DNA of 57,718 nt, taken from IMG/VR virus record IMGVR_UViG_3300025769_000008, positions 1 through 57,718 of that record; one strand, given 5' to 3'. Of this stretch, positions 14,794 to 20,988 are shown piece by piece. This DNA comes from a virus. The notes under the pieces were generated by a model that worked only from the letters and a program-made list of their open reading frames with translations, was not told where the DNA came from and ran no database searches. The translations under genes and the position numbers were made by a program. Position 1 is the stretch's first letter, and every line of letters starts with the position of its first letter.

Positions 14794-15769
14794 TTTTCTT
14801 ACCTCCAAAGGCACGTTCTAAGAACCCACCTTTAAGTCCATCAACAGACTGCTCAAGACCTTCAGCTACTTGCTTACGTTTTGATTCACCTAGTTCTGTA
14901 TCATCCCTTAGAGACTCCACAGAGTTGATAGAAGCAAGAACGCTTACAAGTTGTTGATGAGCATCAGAGATAGATTGATCATTGCCTAAGATATCTGAAT
15001 TAATAGAAGGAAGAGTTTCAACCGCCTGTCTCAATTTCTCGATACTGCTATTGTTGAAGAAACCCTTCTGTTTGTTTTCAGGGTCGTAGGCTTTTAGCTT
15101 CTCAGCTAAATGATCTACTTGAGAAACAAGTGCATCAACAGTAGTAACTAAAATGTTCTTAATGTTGGTGCTTGCTCTGTTTACTGCATCACTCTCTATC
15201 CTCTTTCTAAGTTCGTCAGATACATTTAATCTGATATCAGAACCAAAAGTTGGTAGCGGAGACATTTCAAACTGAAAGATAAATTTATCTCTCAGCCTTT
15301 GCAAATCCCAATCGTCAGTAGGGTAATCGTCTTCGTCAAACGCATCACCTAATCTGTCTTTTGCATTCGCAATGTCTAGAGGTAGTTGCTTGAAAAAACC
15401 TTCTACCTCTCTATCCCAAATCACTTTCGCTTGATTGACTTCGTACTGAAGCTTTTCAAGTTGTGAGTTAGGACACAATCGCCAACCACCGCCAACCTTG
15501 ACTCCGTTATCGTCTGAAGTATCAGACCAAGGCAAAGTAAGGGGATAGTAAAAGTCATTCCTAAACGCATTGATAATACTGCGAAACTCTTTGTTCACAT
15601 TCCTACCAAAGATATGCTTAGAAACATTTAACAAATCAGCATTAGATTTCACATCCTCTGCTAAATCATTTTTTAAACTCTTATCTGTTTTGATACCGCT
15701 CGGATGCCCTAGAGCAACACGAACCAAAGTAGCATTCTCAGATAGAGTTGTACTTAGTTTTTTATCCAT
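14786..15769 (-). CDS. Middle gene of the MoxR-VWA set (327 aa)
   Basis: A soluble, mostly helical protein with several long charged helices (LEKLQYEVNQAKVIWDREVE; ALVSQVDHLAEKLKAYDP). I do not recognise a catalytic motif. Its place between a MoxR ATPase and a VWA/DUF2201 protein resembles three-gene phage clusters in which the middle protein is a DUF3150-type partner; that assignment is tentative. It starts at ATG 15769 after TGGAGGTTCAATT and has ribozyme B in its leader. Overlaps the VWA gene by 8 bases. Confidence 0.7.
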   Translation of the reverse strand: MDKKLSTTLSENATLVRVALGHPSGIKTDKSLKNDLAEDVKSNADLLNVSKHIFGRNVNKEFRSIINAFRNDFYYPLTLPWSDTSDDNGVKVGGGWRLCPNSQLEKLQYEVNQAKVIWDREVEGFFKQLPLDIANAKDRLGDAFDEDDYPTDDWDLQRLRDKFIFQFEMSPLPTFGSDIRLNVSDELRKRIESDAVNRASTNIKNILVTTVDALVSQVDHLAEKLKAYDPENKQKGFFNNSSIEKLRQAVETLPSINSDILGNDQSISDAHQQLVSVLASINSVESLRDDTELGESKRKQVAEGLEQSVDGLKGGFLERAFGGKKND

Positions 15770-15797
15770 AATTGAACCTCCATTCAGTTAGATAAAG

Positions 15798-15857
15798 TTA
15801 TCTGATTTCATGCTTTTGCAATCATCAGTTGAGATAACACATCTCAATATCAGATAG
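15798..15857 (-). ncRNA. Hammerhead ribozyme B (type III)
   Basis: Minus-strand order: stem III UAUCUGA; triplet AUA; stem I UUGAGA-UGUGUUA-UCUCAA; core CUGAUGA; stem II UUGC-AAAA-GCAU (outermost pair U-U); core GAAA; stem III UCAGAUA. Predicted cut between 15848 and 15847, in the leader of the 327-aa gene. The stem I loop (UGUGU) and stem II loop (AAAA) match ribozymes A and D. Confidence 0.88.
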
Positions 15858-15864
15858 GCTTGAG

Positions 15865-15914
15865 GGGAGAAAAAGAACATTTACCAGTAAATAATAAATA
15901 TTTCTCTCTCTCCC
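15865..15914 (-). other. 13-bp hairpin upstream of ribozyme B, enclosing motif copy 8
   Basis: As minus-strand RNA, GGGAGAGAGAGAA (15914-15902) pairs with UUCUUUUUCUCCC (15877-15865) at all 13 positions, including two G-U wobbles that would be mismatches on the plus strand. A CCCG/CGGG hairpin overlaps its base just after the MoxR stop. The loop holds the palindrome ATTTACCAGTAAAT (15879-15892). Confidence 0.65.
15879..15903. promoter_or_regulatory. Recurrent ATTTACCAGTAAAT motif, copy 8
   Basis: Full palindromic copy followed by AATAAATATTT on plus, located between the MoxR and 327-aa genes. It may give the downstream genes their own promoter or operator. Confidence 0.45.
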
Positions 15915-15924
15915 GTCAGGCGGG

Positions 15925-16974
15925 TCAGACTTCTAAGTCAGAATTTTCTACCTTAAATTCTCCATAGGTAGAAGTATCTTTTAACTCAGGTCTCGCTCCA
16001 GTCACAGAACGCACAAAGAAGATTCCAAACTCAGGGGAAGGAAACTTATTTATGAAGTTGAGACTATTCTTAAAATGGCTTGTGACGTTGTTGTCATTCG
16101 CTTCTTTAATCACAGTCACTAATGCACAGATCGTAGCGTAGCAAATGCCCCCATGATCAGGAACATCTACTTCAAGACCTTCGACTATTCGGTCAAGATC
16201 AGGCACATCATTTTTAAGAGCTAAGAAAGACATAAATTCAATTGAAGCAGTCTCGCCAATATCACATTCACAAATCAATTGCTTCAGATCGTTGGAAGGA
16301 TTAGTCTTCAAAGTATCAGACAATCTTGTCCATGCTCTCGGTGAAGGCTGAGGAGTTTTGACTTTTGGGTCAAAGACATTCAACCACTCAGGCTGAAAGT
16401 TGATATAACCCAATACATCAGGATGCACATCATTATCAACCGCCCATTTCAACCAGTCATCCGTATTGTGTTCAAAGTTAATAATTGAACAACGACCAAC
16501 CACATGAGAAGGCAGAGCATTGCTACCCGCCCTGTCGGATGATCTGTTACCCGCACAGATAACTTTCCACCCTTCGGGCAAGATGTACTCGCCCAATCTT
16601 CTCTCGTAAATGATCTGTCCTACTATGGCTTGTACACTCGGATGAGCCTGTGCATATTCATCAAAGAATAAAACACCCTCACCACCAATCGGAAGATTAC
16701 CTAAGAAGGCTCGCTTCTGTTGGTTATCGTCACCAATATAAGGCAGACCACCAAGGTCAACGGATTCATAAAGAGATAGCCTAAAGTCAATCCACCCAAA
16801 CTGCTTCGCAGTTGGATTGATTTCATCTGAAACAATCTCTCTATCGTTAGCTAGTTCCTCCGCAAGTTGTTTAACAACCGCAGATTTACCAACACCAGTT
16901 CCTCCTAAGAGGAAGGGGGCATTGCCCCCATTTAATACAGACTTCATTATCTGTAATGCTTTACTAGGATACAT
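15925..16974 (-). CDS. MoxR-type AAA+ ATPase (349 aa)
   Basis: Role: ATP-driven remodelling chaperone, usually paired with a VWA protein. Seen: Walker A LLGGTGVGKS (ending Ser31), Walker B VLFFDEYAQA (Asp105, Glu106), a sensor-1 region CAGNRSSD and an arginine-bearing PSHVVGRC segment, all in AAA_5/MoxR order. The start at ATG 16974 follows ATGGAGGTTCTT; the upstream in-frame ATG (16986) overlaps that site. Ribozyme C lies immediately upstream. Partner candidates are the genes at 14786-15769 and 13429-14793. Confidence 0.9.
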   Translation of the reverse strand: MYPSKALQIMKSVLNGGNAPFLLGGTGVGKSAVVKQLAEELANDREIVSDEINPTAKQFGWIDFRLSLYESVDLGGLPYIGDDNQQKRAFLGNLPIGGEGVLFFDEYAQAHPSVQAIVGQIIYERRLGEYILPEGWKVICAGNRSSDRAGSNALPSHVVGRCSIINFEHNTDDWLKWAVDNDVHPDVLGYINFQPEWLNVFDPKVKTPQPSPRAWTRLSDTLKTNPSNDLKQLICECDIGETASIEFMSFLALKNDVPDLDRIVEGLEVDVPDHGGICYATICALVTVIKEANDNNVTSHFKNSLNFINKFPSPEFGIFFVRSVTGARPELKDTSTYGEFKVENSDLEV

Positions 16975-17023
16975 AAGAACCTCCATTCTATTTATCTAGT
17001 TAATGTTGCTAGCACCACGCTAG

Positions 17024-17087
17024 CACCTATACGAACCCAACCAAAGTTAAGTTCGTTTCATAGCATTTCAGCTAATCATCAGTAGGC
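17024..17087 (-). ncRNA. Hammerhead ribozyme C (type I, overlapping a stop codon)
   Basis: Circularly permuted relative to the others. Minus-strand order: stem I GCCUA; core CUGAUGA; stem II UAGC-UGAAAU-GCUA flanked by U-U; core GAAA; stem III CGAACUUAAC-UUUG-GUUGGGUUCG (10 bp with two G-U); triplet GUA; stem I UAGGU. Predicted cut between 17030 and 17029. The UGA stop of the gene at 17079-17264 lies inside the CUGAUGA core, so coding and ribozyme sequences overlap. A GCTAGC/GCTAGC hairpin follows toward the MoxR start. Confidence 0.88.
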
Positions 17088-17264
17088 TTTCTCAGGTATG
17101 AAAGGAACGACTTCCAACTCATACCCAAGGCTCTCGATTACCGCAACGTGGTAATCATTAAAAGTCTTTGATCTTGTCAGCTTTGCTAACTTCTCAGCAG
17201 TATCGCAAACAGGATAAAGAAGGTAATTCCCAAACACATTTTTCCAAACGACTTTAATCTTCAT
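17079..17264 (-). CDS. Small hypothetical protein (61 aa)
   Basis: Begins MKIKVVWKNVFGNYLLYPVC and ends VVPFIPEKAY; alpha/beta, no family recognised. It starts directly after the stop of the gene upstream (TAAATG). Its last codons and stop form stem I and the first core segment of ribozyme C, an unusual constraint on its C-terminus. Confidence 0.65.
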   Translation of the reverse strand: MKIKVVWKNVFGNYLLYPVCDTAEKLAKLTRSKTFNDYHVAVIESLGYELEVVPFIPEKAY

Positions 17265-17606
17265 TTAGACCTCCACCTTAGTGAAATACCATTGATCAGA
17301 ATCAATAGGCATTTGAGTATTATCTATATGGTCAACAAGGTAAGTCTGTCCTTTGATTTTACTTAAAGACATTTTGCCCTCAAACACATCTAGAACCGCA
17401 TTGATTCTCGCTCTAGTTGTTGGAGTATCCCAACCGCATAAAGTGAATTGAACCAATGTTGAATCCTTGAGGTTTCCTTCAGGCATGATTCTCACAATCT
17501 GATTACCATGCAACCAAACACCTTCACTTGTAACAACAGTATTACCGCCTTTAAAATCCTTAGATTCATAAAGAGCAACCGCACAATTTTTATCTATATT
17601 TCTCAT
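17265..17606 (-). CDS. Conserved phage hypothetical protein (113 aa)
   Basis: Beta-rich small protein with FTLCGWDTPTTRARINAVLD, a pattern (GW.T.TTR.R.N) seen in many phage hypothetical proteins, and a C-terminal DSDQWYFTKVEV. No function known. Leader: ribozyme D, then TAACTAATAACTAACTATGG and GGAGG before the ATG at 17606. Confidence 0.7.
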   Translation of the reverse strand: MRNIDKNCAVALYESKDFKGGNTVVTSEGVWLHGNQIVRIMPEGNLKDSTLVQFTLCGWDTPTTRARINAVLDVFEGKMSLSKIKGQTYLVDHIDNTQMPIDSDQWYFTKVEV

Positions 17607-17637
17607 AGTTTTCTAACCTCCATAGTTAGTTATTAGT

Positions 17638-17692
17638 TATCTGTTTCATCCTTTTGGAATCGTCAGCCAAGGTACACACCTTGATACAGATA
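17638..17692 (-). ncRNA. Hammerhead ribozyme D (type III)
   Basis: Minus-strand order: stem III UAUCUG; triplet GUA; stem I UCAAGG-UGUGUA-CCUUGG; core CUGACGA; stem II UUCC-AAAA-GGAU (outermost U-U); core GAAA; stem III CAGAUA. Predicted cut between 17685 and 17684, in the leader of 17265-17606. The C at core position 7 is allowed in hammerheads. Loops I and II match A and B. Confidence 0.9.
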
Positions 17693-17715
17693 GGGGATAC
17701 TTATTAGGCATCCCC
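17693..17715 (-). other. Hairpin directly upstream of ribozyme D
   Basis: As minus-strand RNA, GGGGAUGC (17715-17708) pairs with GUAUCCCC (17700-17693), 8 bp with one G-U, loop CUAAUAA. It abuts stem III of ribozyme D and lies just after the stop of 17723-18103. Same hairpin-then-ribozyme order as at A and B. Confidence 0.65.
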
Positions 17716-17722
17716 CACTTTT

Positions 17723-18103
17723 TTATTGATCTAATCTCTTTCCTCTGAAGTGATTCTCATCTTCTTCAATCAGAGCATGAATGTCTGCATTAGCCATATC
17801 CATGACATTCTGAAAACCTACGCTTCCTACTCTGTAGATGTCTCCGTTAAAGATCATCCTATCACCTACAGAAGTAGACCTATATTCAGCACCTCTAACA
17901 AAGGTAGATACACTAGAATTCTTAGTCCAAGACTCTTCTATGTTTTGAGTCTGTGCATAAGCAAATTCTAAAGCTTCAGTACCTTCACGCTCTCCCACAT
18001 TTACAAGACCAACGACTTCAGGTTTATCGAAAGTTTTACGACCTCCAAAGTCTTCAGTCATTAAAAATGCAGTATGGATAACAGTTATAAGATTTATTTT
18101 CAT
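17723..18103 (-). CDS. Hypothetical protein (126 aa)
   Basis: First coding gene of the ribozyme operon. Beta-rich with NGDIYRVGSVGFQNVMDMAN and an acidic end; no family recognised. Leader: ribozyme E, then TTAACTAACTTAATTCG and TGGAGGATTAAAACA before the ATG at 18103. Confidence 0.65.
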   Translation of the reverse strand: MKINLITVIHTAFLMTEDFGGRKTFDKPEVVGLVNVGEREGTEALEFAYAQTQNIEESWTKNSSVSTFVRGAEYRSTSVGDRMIFNGDIYRVGSVGFQNVMDMANADIHALIEEDENHFRGKRLDQ

Positions 18104-18138
18104 TGTTTTAATCCTCCACGAATTAAGTTAGTTAATTT

Positions 18139-18188
18139 ACTGTTTCTGCTTTCGCTTCATTCAGGCTAGATACACATCTAGCGACAGT
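18139..18188 (-). ncRNA. Hammerhead-like ribozyme E (type III, variant core)
   Basis: Minus-strand order: stem III ACUG; triplet GUC; stem I GCUAGA-UGUGUA-UCUAGC; core CUGAAUGA (one extra A compared with CUGANGA); stem II GC-GAAA-GC flanked by A-A; core GAAA; stem III CAGU. Stem I and its loop are like ribozyme D. The inserted A and the 2-bp stem II may weaken or abolish cleavage. Predicted cut, if active, between 18183 and 18182. Confidence 0.68.
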
Positions 18189-18190
18189 TG

Positions 18191-18481
18191 GAGGACTGTC
18201 CTCAAAGTTTCGGAATATGTCTCTTTAATGTTTCGTTCCAATTAGGTATCTCTCGATAGCTAAACGACATACTCGTTCCCTTTGAGTTGTATGAGTCTTG
18301 CTTCTTCGGTTATCTTGCACCTAACCTTTACACTCTCTCACACTAGCCACTTTCTTAGGCGGATTCAGTTGCGACCTTCACTATATTTGAACCTAATCGC
18401 ATCCTACTTCTAGAACCTTCAATCTCTCGTGAGACTGGCAGACCTTTTAAGGAGGGTGACTCGTTTGCTCCGTAGGAGCAA
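18191..18481. ncRNA. Hairpin-rich non-coding block, possible structured RNA
   Basis: No reading frame is supported in 18189-18592. Hairpins seen: GAGGA/TCCTC (18191-18203), TATC/GATA (18247-18258), GACATACTC paired with bulges to GAGTTGTATGAGTC (18266-18297), GGTTA/TAACC (18308-18326), GGAT..GCGA/TCGCATCC (18361-18404), TCTC/GAGA (18423-18434), CCTT/AAGG (18443-18452), TTGCTCC-GTA-GGAGCAA (18465-18481). By eye it is less AT-rich than flanking sequence. If transcribed leftward, ribozyme E would form its 3' end. I could not match it to tRNA, tmRNA or RNase P. Confidence 0.5.
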
Positions 18482-18549
18482 TCTTAACACAGAAGCACAT
18501 CATTGCAAATCATATTAGCTAGCAGACTGTGAGCATACCCAAATACTCC

Positions 18550-18565
18550 TTACTGGTAGATAATA
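18550..18565 (+). promoter_or_regulatory. Recurrent TTACTGGTA motif, copy 9
   Basis: TTACTGGTAGATAATAAT lies 43 bases before the terS ATG, followed by a related TTAACAGGTAATA and the AGGAGAACAGAACC ribosome site. It is a plausible late promoter or operator element. Confidence 0.4.
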
Positions 18566-18592
18566 ATTAACAGGTAATAGGAGAACAGAACC

Positions 18593-19084
18593 ATGACAGA
18601 CAAGACAGAGAAACCGAACCTCAAGATCGTGAACAAAGACACAGACCTAACCATAAAGCAGAGGGCATTCGTAGACGAGATTATCAGGGGCAAGTTAGGA
18701 AGCTATAAGGAAGCTTACGCAAAGGTATATGACGTTACGCTAACCAAGACAGGGAAGATACCTAAGTGGGTAGAGGTAGAAGCAAGCAAGCTTGTAGCTA
18801 ACCCTAAGATAGCACTAAGCTTACATAAGGCTATACAGAGGAAAGAGGATGTTGCAGTTGCTTCTTCCCTACGTACAAGAAACTACGTTCTTGAAAGGCT
18901 CATGTCAGAGAGTAAAGAAGCAGATAGCGATGCAACAAGGGTCAGAGCATTAGAATTGTTAGGGAAGACTGTATCGCTCTTTAACGACACCATAGAGATA
19001 AAGGAAGCAAGGGATAGCGAAACCATAGAAGAGGAGATAGAAGAGAAGATCATAGCCTTACTAAGTAAAGAGGAAGCAGAGTAA
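18593..19084 (+). CDS. terS: Terminase small subunit (163 aa)
   Basis: Role: recognises the packaging site and recruits the large subunit. Seen: the N-terminal helix-turn-helix-like region LTIKQRAFVDEIIRGKLGSY..AYAKVY and EASKLVANPKIALSLHKAIQ, then a helical C-terminus ending in acidic coiled coil (EEEIEEKIIALLSKEEAE). This matches the general small-terminase pattern. It directly precedes terL but is separated by a 400-bp non-coding region with poly-C tracts that could be the packaging site. Confidence 0.8.
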   Translation: MTDKTEKPNLKIVNKDTDLTIKQRAFVDEIIRGKLGSYKEAYAKVYDVTLTKTGKIPKWVEVEASKLVANPKIALSLHKAIQRKEDVAVASSLRTRNYVLERLMSESKEADSDATRVRALELLGKTVSLFNDTIEIKEARDSETIEEEIEEKIIALLSKEEAE

Positions 19085-19294
19085 CCCCCCCTTTTGTTCG
19101 CAGAATCCACAGAGAGAGGACACCCCATACCCCCCTTGTGTGTGTACGGCTACCTGACTATCATATATACATAGTGATTCACACATTCATAGCTCTACTT
19201 TCATATACCCCCCCTATATATTGCATTTTGCTAGCAAGTTTTCACTAAGTACCCCCCCTTTCTTAGATAAAGACCTAGGATTCCTACACCCCCC
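19085..19294. repeat. Five poly-C tracts between terS and terL
   Basis: Runs of 6-7 C occur at 19085-19091, 19130-19135, 19208-19214, 19252-19258 and 19289-19294, spaced 37-78 bases, most in the context TAC(6-7)(T/A), plus a GGGGG at 19334-19338. The region is otherwise AT-rich and has no supported gene. Candidate packaging (pac/cos) or i-motif/G-quadruplex DNA; function inferred from position only. Confidence 0.6.
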
Positions 19295-19357
19295 ATATTA
19301 TTTTTTCAAAAAAACAGTTGCTTTTTTTGTGAAGGGGGTGCAATATTGTAAAATCTG

Positions 19358-19484
19358 TAGGTATATATACCTAGTACATACCTAATACCCAGTTCCTACC
19401 TAATGAGTGCCTACCCTGTATGTACTTAATAAGTTTTTAATTTAAGAAGTATCTACTTAGTGGGTATATACTACATAGTAAGTA
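19358..19484. promoter_or_regulatory. Palindromic regulatory region upstream of terL
   Basis: Holds a perfect 16-base palindrome TAGGTATATATACCTA (19358-19373), an inverted repeat AGTACATAC (19373-19381)/GTATGTACT (19418-19426), direct TACCTAAT repeats (19379, 19397), and a stretch AAGTTTTTAATTT...GGGTATATACTACATAGTAAG resembling the region before the primase-helicase (8196-8240). Likely co-regulation of the two transcription units. Confidence 0.5.
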
Positions 19485-20980
19485 TGAATAAGAATGTTCT
19501 CAGTAAAGTAAAGAATTTATCTCCTGTAGAGAAGCAAGAGTTATTAGTTCTGTTAGAAGAACTAGAACAAGCGAAGAATAGGGAGAAATGCCACGAAGAG
19601 TTTATGTCCTTTGTTGGGGAGATGTGGTCAGCGTTTATTCATGGTAAACACCACGAGATAATGGCTGATGCGTTTGAAAGGGTCGCTAAAGGCGAATTAA
19701 AGCGTTTAATCATCAATATGCCCCCTAGACATACCAAGAGTGAGTTTGCCTCTTATTTGCTCCCTGCGTGGTTTCTAGGTAGGTTTCCTGATAAGAAGAT
19801 CATACAGACTGCCCATACTGCTGAATTAGCGGTTGGCTTTGGTAGAAAGGTCAGGAACTTAGTAAACAGTAACGATTACAAAGAAGTGTTTCCAGATGTT
19901 AGCTTGCAATCTGATAGCAAAGCAGCAGGAAGGTGGAATACTAATAAAGGCGGAGAATACTTTGCGATAGGGGTAGGTGGTGCAGTAACTGGTAAAGGTG
20001 CTGACCTACTTATTATTGACGATCCGCATTCAGAACAAGAAGGTGCAAGTGCCGATATAAACGTATTCAATAGAACATACGAATGGTACACATCTGGTCC
20101 GAGACAGCGTTTACAGCCAAATGGCTCAATTGTTGTGGTTATGACTCGATGGCACAATAAAGATTTAACAGGACAAGTGGTTGATGCTAGCATTAAACGT
20201 GGTGGTGCTGACCAATGGGAAGTCATAGAACTCCCAGCTATATTGCCTTCAGGTAATCCTTTGTGGGCTGAGTTCTGGAAAATGGAAGAATTACAGGCTC
20301 TAAAAGCCGAGCTACCCAACAGTAAATGGATGGCTCAATACCAACAAGACCCTACTTCTGAAGAAGGAGCTTTGGTAAAAAGGGAATGGTGGAAAATATG
20401 GGAAGGGAGAGAACCCCCTCATTGTGAATTTGTTATCCAGTCTTGGGATACAGCTTTTATGAAAAATCAAAGAGCTGACTTCTCTGCTTGCACAACGTGG
20501 GGTGTTTTTTACATGGAAGATGATGATGGTCTGCTAGCACCTAATCTTATATTGTTAGATGCGTATCAAGAAAGACTAGAGTTTCCTGAGTTGAAGAAAA
20601 TGGCTATGGAGAAGTACAGAGCCTATACACCTGATGCGTTTATAGTAGAAGCTAAAGCAGCAGGTATGCCTTTGATCTTTGAGTTAAGGGCAATGGGTAT
20701 TCCCGTACAAGAGTACACTCCAAGCAGAGGTAACGATAAGATATCAAGAGTAAATGCAGTATCTGATCTATTTGCTTCAGGAGTAATTTGGGCTCCAGAA
20801 ACCCGTTGGGCTGAAGAGACAATAGAACAATTTGCTGGATTTCCAAATATGGAGCATGATGATTTAGTTGATAGCACTACGCAAGCTCTGTTAAGATTCA
20901 GACAAGGTGGTTTTGTTTCATTGCATTCTGACGAAGAAGATGAACCTTTGGAACATAATCGTACTGCAAATTATTATTAG
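19484..20980 (+). CDS. terL: Terminase large subunit (498 aa)
   Basis: Role: ATP-driven DNA packaging motor and head-filling nuclease. Seen: ATPase Walker A-like MPPRHTKSE (79-87), Walker B DLLIIDDPHSE (Asp179, Asp180), MTRWHNKDLTG coupling motif, then the RNase H-like nuclease with QSWDTAF (first Asp), VEAKAAG (Glu) and EHDDLVDS (last Asp pair). The start at ATG 19484 follows the TAGTAAGT repeat; an in-frame GTG at 19460 lies within the regulatory repeats and is unlikely. No strong ribosome site is visible. Confidence 0.95.
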   Translation: MNKNVLSKVKNLSPVEKQELLVLLEELEQAKNREKCHEEFMSFVGEMWSAFIHGKHHEIMADAFERVAKGELKRLIINMPPRHTKSEFASYLLPAWFLGRFPDKKIIQTAHTAELAVGFGRKVRNLVNSNDYKEVFPDVSLQSDSKAAGRWNTNKGGEYFAIGVGGAVTGKGADLLIIDDPHSEQEGASADINVFNRTYEWYTSGPRQRLQPNGSIVVVMTRWHNKDLTGQVVDASIKRGGADQWEVIELPAILPSGNPLWAEFWKMEELQALKAELPNSKWMAQYQQDPTSEEGALVKREWWKIWEGREPPHCEFVIQSWDTAFMKNQRADFSACTTWGVFYMEDDDGLLAPNLILLDAYQERLEFPELKKMAMEKYRAYTPDAFIVEAKAAGMPLIFELRAMGIPVQEYTPSRGNDKISRVNAVSDLFASGVIWAPETRWAEETIEQFAGFPNMEHDDLVDSTTQALLRFRQGGFVSLHSDEEDEPLEHNRTANYY

Positions 20981-20988
20981 GATATTAA

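Noticed and set aside
18189-18592. tRNA or tmRNA gene in the hairpin-rich block
   Set aside because: No cloverleaf with a 7-bp acceptor and a GTTCRA T-loop could be drawn; the hairpins have other sizes.
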